Positions 25,558 through 35,386 of a DNA stretch of 64,000 nt are shown here, in pieces (within the stretch, counting starts at the first letter, position 1; each line of letters opens with the position of its first letter). The stretch spans positions 1 to 64,000 of the forward strand of contig NZ_JASOKT010000002.1 of assembly GCF_030216305.1 (NCBI RefSeq), given 5' to 3'. The notes under the pieces were generated by a model, which was not told the DNA's origin, made no database searches, and saw nothing but the letters and a program-made list of their open reading frames with translations. Both the position numbers and the translations under genes were made by a program. This DNA is from Actinotignum timonense (GTDB taxonomy: Bacteria > Actinomycetota > Actinomycetes > Actinomycetales > Actinomycetaceae).

Positions 25558-26771
25558 CTCGATTCTCTACCGCGCACCTGAGCGCATGTTCCGGCGCTGT
25601 CCGCCCTGTTTGCGCCCGCCTGCTCGCTGCACTGACCTTGATGGTGCTCAGCTGCGCCCTGGTGCTGGCCATGCCCGCGCGGGCCTTCGCCCATCCGGAC
25701 CCGGTGCCCGCGCAGCCCTCAGTCGCGCCGGGATCCACTAGCGGGAGCGGCTCCAGCACCGCCGTCGATCCGGCCCTCACCCAAACGGTGAGCGGGGACG
25801 AGCAACTCGCCCCGGCCGGTACCCCGGTGGAGATCAGCTCCGGGCACGTGGATATGGGCCCGCGGCTCACCGATGCCGGCTGGGATTTCCTGGTGCGCGA
25901 TGACTCGGGCGCCGCGCCGGTGTGGCGCTTCGTGGACGACGTGGTCTTCCGGGTGGGGGAGGCAGCCCGCATGGAGGTGCCCGCCACAGATGCCTATTCC
26001 TTTATTCACGCCTCCGGCCCGGCCTACGTGATCCCGCAGCAGCAGCTCGCCGACGTGCCCTGGCTGGGTTGGAATACCCAGGACCCGGGCGTAGTGAGTC
26101 GCGTCAATGGCGACGTTGCCCTCACCTACGGCGGGCACTCCGGGGAAGGCCAGTTCACCGCCTTCGTCGATTCGGGTAATTTCTCCGGGCCTACCCTGCT
26201 GTGGAATTCCGAAGTCGCCACCTCGCAGCCGGTGCACGTCTCCCTCAATACCCACACCCACGCAAATTGGGTCTTCACCAAGCCTGGCGTACACCTGGTG
26301 CGCCTCACGGTATCCGCCCAGCTCACGGACGGTACCCAGGTGGAGAAAACCGTAACCTTACGTTTCGCGGTGGGTGCGAATACTTCTGCCGACGACGCCC
26401 GCGCGGCCCAGTGGCCGGCCGGGAGCGAAGGCGCAGCCGCCAGCGGCTCGGCCGCGGATAACGCGGCAGATAACGCGCAGGCCGGGCAATCTGCCGCGGG
26501 CCAATCCGGTTCGGCACAATCCGGCGCGCAGGGCTCCCAGAACGCGGCCGCCGGCGAGGCGGAAATCCCGCTGCGCTGGGTGGTTATCGGCTGCGCCGGC
26601 GCCGTGCTTCTTATTGCCGCTGGATTTATCGGGGCGCGCGCCTCGCGCCGCCGCCACCAGGAGGCCGCGCTCGCGGCCCGCACCCGGGCCCGCGATGGCG
26701 GAGACGGCGCCGCAGATGCGGCCCCCGCCAACACCTCGCAATCCGGCTCCGCCGCGCCGGAAGGGGAGTAG
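25554..26771 (+). CDS. Membrane-anchored surface-repeat protein of the metal transporter
   Basis: The 405-aa protein has a long signal sequence. One choice-of-anchor-M / surface-anchored repeat domain follows (about 90-285: SSGHVDMGPRLTDAGWDF, VWRFVDDVVFRVG, then NTHTHANWVFTKPGVHLVRL). After it come a low-complexity Ala/Ser/Gln linker, one TM (LRWVVIGCAGAVLLIAAGFI) and a basic cytoplasmic tail. It has no sortase motif, so it is membrane-bound. Its domain is homologous to the one inserted in the binding protein, suggesting they touch. A job in capturing or passing metal at the surface is inference. ATGA overlaps the previous stop. Confidence 0.85.
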   Translation: MTRFSTAHLSACSGAVRPVCARLLAALTLMVLSCALVLAMPARAFAHPDPVPAQPSVAPGSTSGSGSSTAVDPALTQTVSGDEQLAPAGTPVEISSGHVDMGPRLTDAGWDFLVRDDSGAAPVWRFVDDVVFRVGEAARMEVPATDAYSFIHASGPAYVIPQQQLADVPWLGWNTQDPGVVSRVNGDVALTYGGHSGEGQFTAFVDSGNFSGPTLLWNSEVATSQPVHVSLNTHTHANWVFTKPGVHLVRLTVSAQLTDGTQVEKTVTLRFAVGANTSADDARAAQWPAGSEGAAASGSAADNAADNAQAGQSAAGQSGSAQSGAQGSQNAAAGEAEIPLRWVVIGCAGAVLLIAAGFIGARASRRRHQEAALAARTRARDGGDGAADAAPANTSQSGSAAPEGE

Positions 26772-26773
26772 CC

Positions 26774-27550
26774 GTGGCAGCAGAACCGGAACAAACGGCG
26801 CTACGGGTCCGTGACCTCGCGGTTGTGCTCGGGGGAGTGCGGGTGCTGCGCGATGTGAATCTCGAGGTGGCCGCCGGCGAGCTCGTTGGCCTCATCGGCC
26901 CGAACGGCGCCGGGAAAACCACCCTCATGCGCAGCATTATGGGCCTGCTCAGCCCGGCAGCCGGCACGGTCGAGGTGCGCGGGGAGCGGGTTCGGCCCGG
27001 CCGCCCGCACCGCGCCATCGGCTACGTGCCCCAGTCCCGCGCCACCCAATGGGGCTACCCCATGAGCGTGGAGGAACTGGTGGCCACCGGGCTGGAACGC
27101 CGCGGGTTGCTCGCCCGGGCGCGCCTCGGGCGGAGCGCGTGGGAAAAAGTCTATGCGGCGCTCGATAGGGTCGATTTATTCGAGATGCGCCGTCGTCCCA
27201 TCGGGCAGCTTTCCGGCGGGCAGCAGCAGCGCATCCTCATCGCGCGCGCCCTCGTGCGCGACCCGGCCATCCTTCTCCTGGACGAACCCTTCACCGGGCT
27301 GGACCACCCGACCCAGGATTCCCTGGCCGATCTTTTCCTCTCGCTGCGCGCCGGCGGGGCCGGAATTATTATGTCCACCCACGACCTCACCCAGGCCGTT
27401 GATATTTCCACCCGCGTGGCCCTCCTCAACCGCACAATTATCGCGGCCGGCCCGCCCGCCGATATCCTCCGCGCCGACCTGTGGATGGAAACCTTCCAGG
27501 TGCGGGCCTCCTCGCCGCTGCTGCGCGTCCTCGGAATGGTGAAAGCATGA
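26774..27550 (+). CDS. Anchored-repeat ABC transporter, ATPase
   Basis: The 258-aa ZnuC/MntA-type ATPase has Walker A GPNGAGKTT, Q-loop GYVPQSRATQ, signature LSGGQQQRILIARAL, Walker B LLLDEPFTGLD and H-loop STHDL. It powers metal import with the permease that overlaps its stop codon (ATGA at 27547-27550). GTG 26774 is two bases after the previous stop. Confidence 0.93.
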   Translation: MAAEPEQTALRVRDLAVVLGGVRVLRDVNLEVAAGELVGLIGPNGAGKTTLMRSIMGLLSPAAGTVEVRGERVRPGRPHRAIGYVPQSRATQWGYPMSVEELVATGLERRGLLARARLGRSAWEKVYAALDRVDLFEMRRRPIGQLSGGQQQRILIARALVRDPAILLLDEPFTGLDHPTQDSLADLFLSLRAGGAGIIMSTHDLTQAVDISTRVALLNRTIIAAGPPADILRADLWMETFQVRASSPLLRVLGMVKA

Positions 27551-28416
27551 GTTTCTTTGATTTCCTGGCTGACCTGTCCAATCCGGTTCTCGGCTTCCTC
27601 CCGCGCGCGCTGCTGGTCGCCATGCTCTCCGCGGTGGTGTGCGGGGCGGTGGGCGTGCACGTGGTGCTGCGCGGCATGTCCTTCCTGGGGGATGCCCTCG
27701 CCCACGCCGTTTTCCCCGGCATCGTTATCGCTTTCGCGCTCCAGGGGTCCATTCTGGTGGGCGGAGCGGTCGCGGGCGGCGTCGTCGCTCTTCTTATCGC
27801 GCTCGCCTCACAAAACCGCAACCTGCGCGAAGACTCCATTATCGGGATCTTTATGGCCGCGGCTTTCGCCTTCGGCGTGGCCCTCATCGCGCGCATCCCC
27901 GGCTACACAGGTTCCCTCGAATCCTTCCTCTTCGGGTCGCTCACCGGCGTGGATAGTTCCGACGTGCTCACCTCCGCGGTGGTGGCCGCGGCCGTGCTGC
28001 TGTTCCTGGCCGTGCTCCACCCGGCGCTGCTCTCCGTGAGCGTGGACCGCGATTTTGCGCGCGCCACCGGCACCCGGGTGCTGCTCGTCGACGTGTGCCT
28101 CTACCTCACCGTGGCGCTCGCGGTGGTGATTTCCGTGCAGTCCATCGGCAATATTTTGGTGCTGGCGCTGCTCGTCACCCCGGCCGCCACCGCGCGCCTC
28201 CTCACCGACCGCGTGGGCACGATGATGCTCCTCGCCCCGCTCCTCGGGTGCGCGAGCGCTTTCGTGGGGGTGTGGCTTTCTTGGGCGGCGGATATTCCGG
28301 CGGGTGCGGCCATTGTTTTAGTTACGACGGCGCTCTTCGCCCTCGTGTGGTTGAGTGTCCCGGTGCGCGGGAAACTAGTGCGGGCCCGTACCGCACGCGT
28401 CAGCGACCGCGTGTAG
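27547..28416 (+). CDS. Anchored-repeat ABC transporter, permease
   Basis: The 289-aa membrane protein of the ABC-3 (ZnuB/MntB) family has about eight TM helices. It begins MSFFDFLADLSNPVLGFLPR and holds the family's GVHVVLRGMSFLGDALAHAVFPG segment. A conserved LLVTPAATARLL region follows later. It is the last gene of the four-gene operon. A GC-rich palindrome (28437-28456) follows the stop. Confidence 0.92.
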   Translation: MSFFDFLADLSNPVLGFLPRALLVAMLSAVVCGAVGVHVVLRGMSFLGDALAHAVFPGIVIAFALQGSILVGGAVAGGVVALLIALASQNRNLREDSIIGIFMAAAFAFGVALIARIPGYTGSLESFLFGSLTGVDSSDVLTSAVVAAAVLLFLAVLHPALLSVSVDRDFARATGTRVLLVDVCLYLTVALAVVISVQSIGNILVLALLVTPAATARLLTDRVGTMMLLAPLLGCASAFVGVWLSWAADIPAGAAIVLVTTALFALVWLSVPVRGKLVRARTARVSDRV

Positions 28417-28436
28417 TACAGGCCCGAACGACGGCG

Positions 28437-28456
28437 CCGCGGCCGGCCGGCCGCGG
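28437..28456. terminator. GC-only perfect palindrome after the metal operon
   Basis: Twenty bases of pure G/C forming a perfect self-complementary sequence between the permease gene and the convergent phoU gene. It probably works as a bidirectional terminator element; there is no T-run. Confidence 0.4.
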
Positions 28457-28518
28457 GAGCCTAGCTGGCTAGTGAGCTGAGCTGGCCCGCGAACCTGGCC
28501 GGTGCGGCGAGGCGGCGA

Positions 28519-29244
28519 TTAGTCTTCCATATCCCCGGCGGAGAAACCTTCGGGGAAGTCGCCACCGAGCATTTCTTCTTCGGTGCCGGGGGTGGATTCC
28601 ACATCCACGCGCAGGCCGGTGACCAGGAAGTGCATGCGGCGCGCCACGGTCACCCCGTGATCCCCGTAGCGTTCCAGGAAGCGACCCAGCAGCACCACGT
28701 CCACGATTTCCTGGTGGCTCATGCCGTTATCTTCATCGAGCACCAGCTGGAAGGACTGGCGGTGCAGATCATCAAGAACCTCATCGCGTTCATCAATTTC
28801 ATCGGCGATGGCGAGGTCCTGCTTGCGCACCAGCTCTTCCACCTGGCGGCCCACCCGCACGGCCTCATCGGCCATGCGTACCAGCAGGTCGTAGCCGGGG
28901 CCACCCACCACGCGCTCGGGGAAACGCCCGCGCGCGATATAGGCAACGTGGCGGGCCAGATCGCCCATGCGCTCCAGGGTGATGGCGATGCGCATGGCGG
29001 TCACCACGGTCCGCAAATCCGAGGCGACCGGCGCCTGGCGCGCCAGCAGCGAAATAGCCATATCCTCAATCTGACGCTGCAGCTCATCAATATTCGCATC
29101 GGCATCGATAACCGATTCCGCCAGGGCCAGGTTGGCGTTCCGCAGCGAATCTGCGGCGTGTTCCATCGCCCGAGCGGCGCTGCGAGCCTGCTTGGCAAGC
29201 GTTTCCTCGAGCGTCTTCATTTCGTTGCGGAATTCTTGACGCAT
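28519..29244 (-). CDS. phoU: Phosphate signalling protein PhoU
   Basis: The 241-aa all-helical protein has two PhoU repeats (MRQEFRNEMKTLEETL...; then ERMGDLARHVAYIA and ERYGDHGVTVARR metal-site helices). PhoU keeps the PhoR/SenX3 kinase off when phosphate is plentiful by linking it to the Pst transporter. It is divergent from senX3-regX3, the typical actinobacterial arrangement. No pst genes are in the window. An SD (GAGGAG) precedes the ATG. Confidence 0.95.
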   Translation of the reverse strand: MRQEFRNEMKTLEETLAKQARSAARAMEHAADSLRNANLALAESVIDADANIDELQRQIEDMAISLLARQAPVASDLRTVVTAMRIAITLERMGDLARHVAYIARGRFPERVVGGPGYDLLVRMADEAVRVGRQVEELVRKQDLAIADEIDERDEVLDDLHRQSFQLVLDEDNGMSHQEIVDVVLLGRFLERYGDHGVTVARRMHFLVTGLRVDVESTPGTEEEMLGGDFPEGFSAGDMED

Positions 29245-29425
29245 TAAAGCTCCTCATGTCTGTGCGCCCGCGGGCGCGTTCGTAGCGCACGGCGGCGCAC
29301 CACAGGTTTCATTTCAGCAGTATGGGGTTAACACTAGCGGCATATTGCGTAAACAGTAGGTAAATAGCGGGGTTTCGGGGCTGTGGGGCGTGCCAGGCTC
29401 CGCTCGGACAAGCTAGTCTGGAACC

Positions 29426-30607
29426 ATGGTAGAAGGAATCGCTGTTCTTGCTGCGGTGTGCGGAGGCATCGCCGTGGGCATTATCGCCTCCCTGGCTTTC
29501 GCCTATTCGCAGCGTTCCCTGCGCCCGCTGCGGGTGACCACCACGGTGGAGCCGGTGGAGGACGCCGTGAAAGTCCTCGAGGCGATTCCGCAATTCTTTG
29601 TGCTGGTGTCCGCCCTCGATGTGGTGGAACGCGCTTCCACTCAGGCCTATAGTTTTGGGCTGGTGCGTGATGATCGCCTGGTGCGCCCGGAATTCATCCA
29701 GCTGGTGGCGCGAGTGCGCGATACCGGGGAAGTGCTCTCCCGCCCGCTTTCCATTAAGCGCTCCACTCTGAAAAATCAGAGCGATACCCGCTTGATGGTC
29801 TACGCGGCGCCGCTATCCGGCGGGCGGGTGCTCGTGCTTTTCGAGGACAATACCGAGAAGCTCAAGCTGGAGGAAACCCGGCGGGATTTCGTGGCCAATG
29901 TATCCCACGAGCTAAAAACCCCGGTGGGGGCGATTTCTTTGCTGGTGGAAACCCTGGAAAGCGCGGCGGATGACCCGCAGGCGGTGCGGCATTTCACCGC
30001 CCAGCTGGATACCGAAGTGGTGCGCCTGCGCGGCCTGGTTCAGGATATTATCGAGCTTTCGCGCCTCCAAGAAGGCAATGCGCTGACCACCACGGAGCTC
30101 GTGGATGTTGATGCGGTGGTGGCCGAATCGGTTGCGCGGATGGATGTGGAAGCCGCCAATCGCGGGGTGAAAATTGTGAGCGGCGGGCAGCCGGGGCTGA
30201 CGGTGTATGGCGATAGGCGCATGCTCGCCACCGCGATCCGCAATCTTTTGGATAATGCGGTGCGCTATACCCGGCCGCACGGGCGGGTCTCGATAGCAAC
30301 ATCGCTGGCAGATGGGCAGGTGCTTATTTCCGTCGTCGACCAAGGTGAAGGAATTGAGGCGGCGCAACGCGAGCGTATTTTTGAACGGTTCTACCGCGGG
30401 GATGCCGCTCGGGATCGCAATTCCGGGGGCTCCGGGATTGGCCTTGCTATCGTCAAGCACGTGGTCCAGGACCACGGCGGGCGGATCAAATTGTGGAGCA
30501 AGGTAGGCCAGGGCTCCACCTTCACCATCTGCCTACCCGAGCCATATATTCCTGAACTGGCTCCTAGTCTTGAAACCGATCTGCTCGAGCATTCGGAGAG
30601 GAAGTAA
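29426..30607 (+). CDS. senX3: Sensor histidine kinase SenX3
   Basis: The 393-aa phosphate-responsive kinase starts with one TM helix (MVEGIAVLAAVCGGIAVGII). A PAS-like linker region (about 50-150) follows. The phosphoacceptor histidine is in FVANVSHELKTPVGA, and the ATPase boxes are RNLLDNAVRYT, DQGEGI and GIGLAIVKH. It phosphorylates RegX3 when phosphate is short. The ATG is 6 nt after TAGTCT, so the transcript is probably leaderless. The gene is divergent from phoU and precedes regX3 by 9 nt. Confidence 0.95.
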   Translation: MVEGIAVLAAVCGGIAVGIIASLAFAYSQRSLRPLRVTTTVEPVEDAVKVLEAIPQFFVLVSALDVVERASTQAYSFGLVRDDRLVRPEFIQLVARVRDTGEVLSRPLSIKRSTLKNQSDTRLMVYAAPLSGGRVLVLFEDNTEKLKLEETRRDFVANVSHELKTPVGAISLLVETLESAADDPQAVRHFTAQLDTEVVRLRGLVQDIIELSRLQEGNALTTTELVDVDAVVAESVARMDVEAANRGVKIVSGGQPGLTVYGDRRMLATAIRNLLDNAVRYTRPHGRVSIATSLADGQVLISVVDQGEGIEAAQRERIFERFYRGDAARDRNSGGSGIGLAIVKHVVQDHGGRIKLWSKVGQGSTFTICLPEPYIPELAPSLETDLLEHSERK

Positions 30608-30616
30608 CGAAACACC

Positions 30617-31306
30617 ATGACCACGATTCTTGTTGTTGATGACGAACCGACCTACCGCGATACCCTCGCATTCAACCTGGGCCGGGACGGTTACGAGGTG
30701 GTCACCGCCGCGGACGGCACCGCGGCCCTCGAACAATTCCGGGTGGCGCGCCCCGATGTGGTGCTTCTTGACCTCATGCTCCCGGGGATGTCCGGGGAGG
30801 AAATATGCCGCCGGATTCGGGCCACCTCCGATGTGCCCATCATTATGCTCACCGCCAAGGATTCTGAAATCGATAAGGTGGTCGGCTTGGAAGTCGGCGC
30901 GGATGATTACGTGACCAAGCCGTATTCCTACCGGGAACTGGTGGCGCGGGTGCGGGCGGTGCTGCGCCGGGCCAGCACCGGGGCCGCCGACGACGTGGAC
31001 GAAGATGTGCTGCGGGTGGGCCGGGTCGAAATGGATACCGATAAGCACGAAGTTTACGTGGGTGGGGAACTCATCAGCATGCCGCTGCGGGAATTCGAAC
31101 TCCTCGAACTCTTCTTGCGTAACCCGGACCGGGTGCTCACCCGCCCCCAGATCCTCGACCGTATCTGGGGCCTGGACTATATGGGTGACACCAAGACCCT
31201 GGATGTGCACGTCAAGCGGATTCGCTCGAAGATCGAGGTGGATCCCTCCGCGCCCACCGCGCTGGTGACGGTGCGCGGGCTCGGCTACAAGCTGGTTTCT
31301 GAGTAG
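30617..31306 (+). CDS. regX3: Response regulator RegX3
   Basis: The 229-aa OmpR/PhoB-type regulator has a receiver with acidic pocket DDE, phosphorylated Asp in VVLLDLMLPGMSG, and Thr/Lys in MLTAKD / VTKPYSYREL. The C-terminal winged helix ends RVLTRPQILDRIWG...DVHVKRIRSKIE. Partner of SenX3. It activates phosphate-starvation genes, commonly pst and phosphatases, by binding direct repeats. Confidence 0.96.
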   Translation: MTTILVVDDEPTYRDTLAFNLGRDGYEVVTAADGTAALEQFRVARPDVVLLDLMLPGMSGEEICRRIRATSDVPIIMLTAKDSEIDKVVGLEVGADDYVTKPYSYRELVARVRAVLRRASTGAADDVDEDVLRVGRVEMDTDKHEVYVGGELISMPLREFELLELFLRNPDRVLTRPQILDRIWGLDYMGDTKTLDVHVKRIRSKIEVDPSAPTALVTVRGLGYKLVSE

Positions 31307-31541
31307 TTGCGGGCGGGGCGCGAGCGCGGGCGGATGCCCGCGTTCCCGCATGCGGAGTGAGCGTGCGGTCGGTCTTCCTGCAAACTTGGGCGGCCCGCCT
31401 GCCTGCGAACTTGTGGCCCGCACCTCAGCGCTTTGTGGCTTGCAGCGCAAAAAAGATCAGAGACTACACCGTCAATGGTAAAATGTCTATCGGATATGCG
31501 CATATTGCGCGAACGCGCAGCGGAGAAAGGGTTCTGATTCA

Positions 31542-32075
31542 ATGCCGTTCAAGGTCGGAGAAACCGTTATTTACCCGCATCACGGGGCAGCGGAAATTAC
31601 TGATATTTCAGACAAGATTATCAGGGGTGAAAAGCGCACCTATCTCACGCTTAACGTCATGCAGGGCGATATGGTCATTCAGGTTCCGGCCGAATCCATT
31701 GAGGAAGTTGGGGTCCGTGATGTCTCCAACGAAGATCAGCTTGAAGTGGTGTTCCGGGTCCTGCGCGAACAGGATGTGGAAGAACCTTCCAATTGGAGCC
31801 GGCGTTTCAAGGCGAATACCGAAAAGCTCACCTCGGGGGATGTCAATAAGGTAGCCGAAGTGGTGCGTGACCTGACCCGCCGGGATACCGACCGCCACCT
31901 TTCGGCGGGGGAGAAGCGGATGCTCCAGCGCGCCCGCCAGATCCTCTGCTCGGAAATTGCCCTCGCCCGCGAATTGAGCGAAGAAGAAGCCGGTGAACTC
32001 CTCGATGAGATCCTGGCCGAAGGCAACGAAGGCCGGGAAAGCAGCTCAGAAGAAGGTGCCGCGGCATCCGCCTAG
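31542..32075 (+). CDS. carD: CarD-family RNA polymerase-binding regulator
   Basis: The 177-aa protein binds the RNA polymerase beta subunit and stabilises open complexes at many promoters. The N-terminal Tudor-like RNAP-interaction domain ([19 protein letters not shown]...) is followed by a helical DNA-binding domain. Its wedge tryptophan is in [14 protein letters not shown] short acidic/Ala tail ends it. A TAAAAT -10 box lies near 31481. In most actinobacteria ispD/ispF follow; here an MFS gene is convergent instead. Confidence 0.95.
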   Translation: MPFKVGETVIYPHHGAAEITDISDKIIRGEKRTYLTLNVMQGDMVIQVPAESIEEVGVRDVSNEDQLEVVFRVLREQDVEEPSNWSRRFKANTEKLTSGDVNKVAEVVRDLTRRDTDRHLSAGEKRMLQRARQILCSEIALARELSEEEAGELLDEILAEGNEGRESSSEEGAAASA

Positions 32076-32155
32076 TTCGCCTCAGGCGCGGGGCGTCTTC
32101 GTTTCACGGCGCACGCTCGTTTTGAAGCACAGGCGCGTTTTGAGATCCGTGTGAA

Positions 32156-32189
32156 TGAAGCGGTCCGGGAATTCTCCCGGGCCGCTTCA
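32156..32189. terminator. Hairpin between carD and the MFS gene
   Basis: A 15-bp arm TGAAGCGGTCCGGGA (32156-32170) pairs with TCCCGGGCCGCTTCA (32175-32189) with one mismatch around a 4-nt loop. It lies between convergent genes, ~80 nt after carD, so it is likely a bidirectional terminator. Confidence 0.7.
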
Positions 32190-32374
32190 CGCATTAAAGT
32201 TCGACGACGCTGCCAGCTGGCCCGGGGCGCCTCGGGGCAGAAAAACAAGTCGCTCATGGTGGGTTGTCCTCAGCTCGCAACAGGGTGCACATCCACGCAC
32301 CATTTTGGCCCGATTTCTGCTCTGGGCTTGCACTACGCGAGCCCGACGGGCTTCTCCGGCGGCCGATGCCAGAG

Positions 32375-33685
32375 TTATCGCCGCCCGGCGCGCAGCGAAC
32401 CGTAGAAAGCGGTCAGCCCCACCGCGAGCACCGCGATAATCCCGAGGATTCCGTAGTGGGCCGCGGCGTCGCCGCTCACTCCCGCCAGCGAGCCGAAGCT
32501 CATAATCGCAGCAGAATAAAGCGCCGGAGTGAGGAAAGAAACCGCGCGGCCGGTGGTGGCATAGAGGCCAAAAAGCTCGCCGCTATTCTCCCGGCCGGCA
32601 CGCCGCGCCAGGTAGGTACGCGAAGAACTCTGGACCGGCCCCACGAAAATGCACAGCAGGGAGCCAAAGACCCAGAAGAGGGATTTTCCGGCGTCGTGCA
32701 TAAAGAACAACACGCAGCCGCACGCGATCATCAAAGTGAGCGACATCAAAATAACGCGGCGCGCACCGATAATATCTTCCAACCACCCGAACGCAATGGT
32801 CGCAACCCCCGCGATCACGTTCGCCGCGATGCCGAAAATCATGACTTCCCCGGGAGTGAAACCGAAAACGCGAGCCGCGAGCACTCCGCCGAAGGCGAAG
32901 ACGCCGGCCAGGCCGTCGCGGTAAATCGCGGAAGAAATGAGGAACCAGAACGTGGAGCGATCCGCGCGCCACAGCCGCGCAATAGAGCGGAAAATCGCCC
33001 GGTAGGCGGCGATGACACCGCGGGATTGTTCCCCGCGCGGGGCTTCGTCGCGGGACAGCACCATGAGCGGGGCGGAAAAAACGAGCGTCCACAGCGCGCA
33101 CGCGATCATGCATACGCGGATGTTCATGCCGTTCGCGCTCGTCACCCCGAACCAACCGGTATCCGGGCTGATGAAACCAATAAAAAGGATGAGGAGCAGC
33201 ACGATACCGCCCACGTAACCCATGCCCCAACCGAAACCGGAGATGCGGCCCAGGGTGGACGGCGTGGAAATATCGGTGACCATCGCGTTGTAGACCACCG
33301 AACCGATTTCGAAAACAATATTGCCCACGGCGAGCAGCACCACCCCGAGCCACAGGTAGGAAGGCGAGGGCGCCACCAGGAACAGCAGCGCCATGCACAC
33401 AATCGTGACGAGCGTGGTGAGGGTGAGGAGGGAATTCTTCTTCCCCGACCGGTCCGCCCATTGCCCCACCGCAGGCGCGATAAGCGCCACGAGCAGCCCG
33501 GCCAGCGCCAGGCCCCAGCCGATCAAAGCATTGGCTTGGGTCCCGAAGAATTTTTCGTTAGAAAGATACGGGGTGAAAACGAAAGTCGTGACGACGGCGT
33601 TAAAAGCTGCCGATCCCCAATCCCACAGCGCCCACGGGAGCACGCGGCGGTTGAAAAGAACGGAACGCGCGGAAGTGTTGTGCAT
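32375..33685 (-). CDS. MFS transporter, UMF1/Atg22-like family
   Basis: The 436-aa protein has about twelve TM helices. The N-terminus (SVLFNRRVLPWALWDWGSAA then FNAVVTTFVFTPYL) is the signature of the UMF1 family, whose founding member Atg22 effluxes amino acids. Bacterial members have unknown substrates. Start 33685 is chosen because TACGAT sits 6 nt upstream (leaderless); the frame runs open to 33778 but lacks support. It lies between carD and cysS. Confidence 0.85.
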   Translation of the reverse strand: MHNTSARSVLFNRRVLPWALWDWGSAAFNAVVTTFVFTPYLSNEKFFGTQANALIGWGLALAGLLVALIAPAVGQWADRSGKKNSLLTLTTLVTIVCMALLFLVAPSPSYLWLGVVLLAVGNIVFEIGSVVYNAMVTDISTPSTLGRISGFGWGMGYVGGIVLLLILFIGFISPDTGWFGVTSANGMNIRVCMIACALWTLVFSAPLMVLSRDEAPRGEQSRGVIAAYRAIFRSIARLWRADRSTFWFLISSAIYRDGLAGVFAFGGVLAARVFGFTPGEVMIFGIAANVIAGVATIAFGWLEDIIGARRVILMSLTLMIACGCVLFFMHDAGKSLFWVFGSLLCIFVGPVQSSSRTYLARRAGRENSGELFGLYATTGRAVSFLTPALYSAAIMSFGSLAGVSGDAAAHYGILGIIAVLAVGLTAFYGSLRAGRR

Positions 33686-33855
33686 GGCTTCATCGTAGGC
33701 GAGGAGGGTAACGAGGCGTTGAACGGCGCTCGCGAGGGAGTGGTGCGGGAATAGGTACGACGGCGCAGCTGCGGCCACCAGGTACTAGCGCCGTCTCGGT
33801 ACACCAGCAGAGGAAGGGCGCTGCCTGGCCGGCAGGGAGCGGGTAAACTGACTAC

Positions 33856-35379
33856 GTGAGCTTCAAGATCTATGATTCGTCAGCCCGTGCCGTCCGGGAT
33901 TTCGTTCCCCTGGAACCCGGGAATGTCAGTGTGTACCTGTGCGGTGCTACGGTGCAGGGGTCCCCGCATATCGGGCATATTCGCTCCGCCCTGGCCTTCG
34001 ATGTGCTGGTGCGGTGGCTGCGCCGCTGCGGCAATGAGGTGCGCCTGGTGCGTAACGTCACCGATATTGACGATAAGATCCTCGATAAATCGGCGCAGGC
34101 CGGTGCCCCGTGGTGGGCCTGGGCCTACCGTTTCGAAAAGGAATTCAGCGCTGCCTACCGCACCCTCGGCATCCTGGATCCCACGTACGAACCGCGCGCT
34201 ACCGGGCACATCCCGCAGATGATCACGCTTATTCAGGAGATTATCGACGCCGGCCACGCCTATGTAGGCAAGCCCGGCAATGTGTATTTCGACGTCGCAT
34301 CGCTACCCGATTACGGTTCCCTCACCCGCCAAAAGCTCGAAAATATGGTGGTGGATGAGGAAGGCGGGGAAGCCGATAAGCGCAATCCGCATGACTTCGC
34401 GCTGTGGAAGGCCCCCAAGCCGGGCGAACCGGAAAGCGCGGCTTGGGATACTCCCTGGGGCCGCGGGCGCCCGGGCTGGCACCTGGAGTGCACCGCGATG
34501 TCCACCCACTACCTGGGTAAGGAATTTGATATTCACGGTGGCGGGATCGATTTGCGTTTCCCGCACCATGAAAATGAGCAGGCGCAGGCCCATGCTGCCG
34601 GGCGGAATTTCGCGCGGTACTGGATGCATAACGCCTGGGTGACCGTTAATGGCGAAAAAATAAGCAAGTCGCTGGGGAATGTCGTCTCTTTGGAGGATGT
34701 TACCGCGCAGGTATCCCCGGCGGTGGTGCGTTTCGCGCTGGGAACGGTCCACTACCGCTCCACCGTGGACTACTCGCCGCAAAACCTGGCGGAAGCCGGG
34801 GTGGTGTGGGAGCGCCTGGCCGGATTCGTGGAACGCTCGGTGGCTGCCACTGAAGAAGTAGCGGCGGAAGAAATCGCGGCGGTGGGTCCGGCGGATCTAC
34901 CCGAAGCATTCGTGCGGGCCCTCGATGATGACCTCAATGTTTCGAGTGGGCTGGCCGCGATCCATGAGGAGGTGCGCCGCGGGAACGCCGCGCTCGCGGA
35001 ACGGGACAGCGCCGAAGTGCGCGCCGCCCAGGTGCGGGTGCGGGCCATGCTCGATGTGCTCGGCCTGGATCCCCTGGCTGCCCCCTGGCGTAATTCCAGT
35101 GGCGCTGATAAAGCAACCGCGCGGGCGCTGGGCGCCGTCGTCGATACCATGCTGGAGGAACGCGCGGCCGCGCGCGCCGCGAAAGACTGGGCCCGGGCCG
35201 ATGCGCTCCGCGATGCTTTGCACGCGGCCGGCATCGCGGTGGAAGATTCGGCGGACGGCGCGCACTGGCACCTAGAAAACGCGCAAAAAGCCGCTACCGG
35301 CGCGGAAAAGGCCGCGGCAGGTGCGGAACAACCCGCCAGCGCAACAGCAGAGCCCGCCACCGGCGCGGAAGAAAAGTAG
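33856..35379 (+). CDS. cysS: Cysteine--tRNA ligase
   Basis: The 507-aa class I synthetase charges tRNA-Cys. Zinc and substrate residues are in CGATVQGSPHIGHIR (HIGH box), HLECTAMS and HGGGIDLRFPHHENE. The KMSKS loop reads KISKS. A C-terminal helical domain is followed by an Ala/Glu-rich tail. GTG 33856 is 6 nt after TAAACT, a probable leaderless start. It precedes rlmB by 7 nt, the common cysS-rlmB pair. Confidence 0.96.
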   Translation: MSFKIYDSSARAVRDFVPLEPGNVSVYLCGATVQGSPHIGHIRSALAFDVLVRWLRRCGNEVRLVRNVTDIDDKILDKSAQAGAPWWAWAYRFEKEFSAAYRTLGILDPTYEPRATGHIPQMITLIQEIIDAGHAYVGKPGNVYFDVASLPDYGSLTRQKLENMVVDEEGGEADKRNPHDFALWKAPKPGEPESAAWDTPWGRGRPGWHLECTAMSTHYLGKEFDIHGGGIDLRFPHHENEQAQAHAAGRNFARYWMHNAWVTVNGEKISKSLGNVVSLEDVTAQVSPAVVRFALGTVHYRSTVDYSPQNLAEAGVVWERLAGFVERSVAATEEVAAEEIAAVGPADLPEAFVRALDDDLNVSSGLAAIHEEVRRGNAALAERDSAEVRAAQVRVRAMLDVLGLDPLAAPWRNSSGADKATARALGAVVDTMLEERAAARAAKDWARADALRDALHAAGIAVEDSADGAHWHLENAQKAATGAEKAAAGAEQPASATAEPATGAEEK

Positions 35380-35386
35380 GAGAAAT

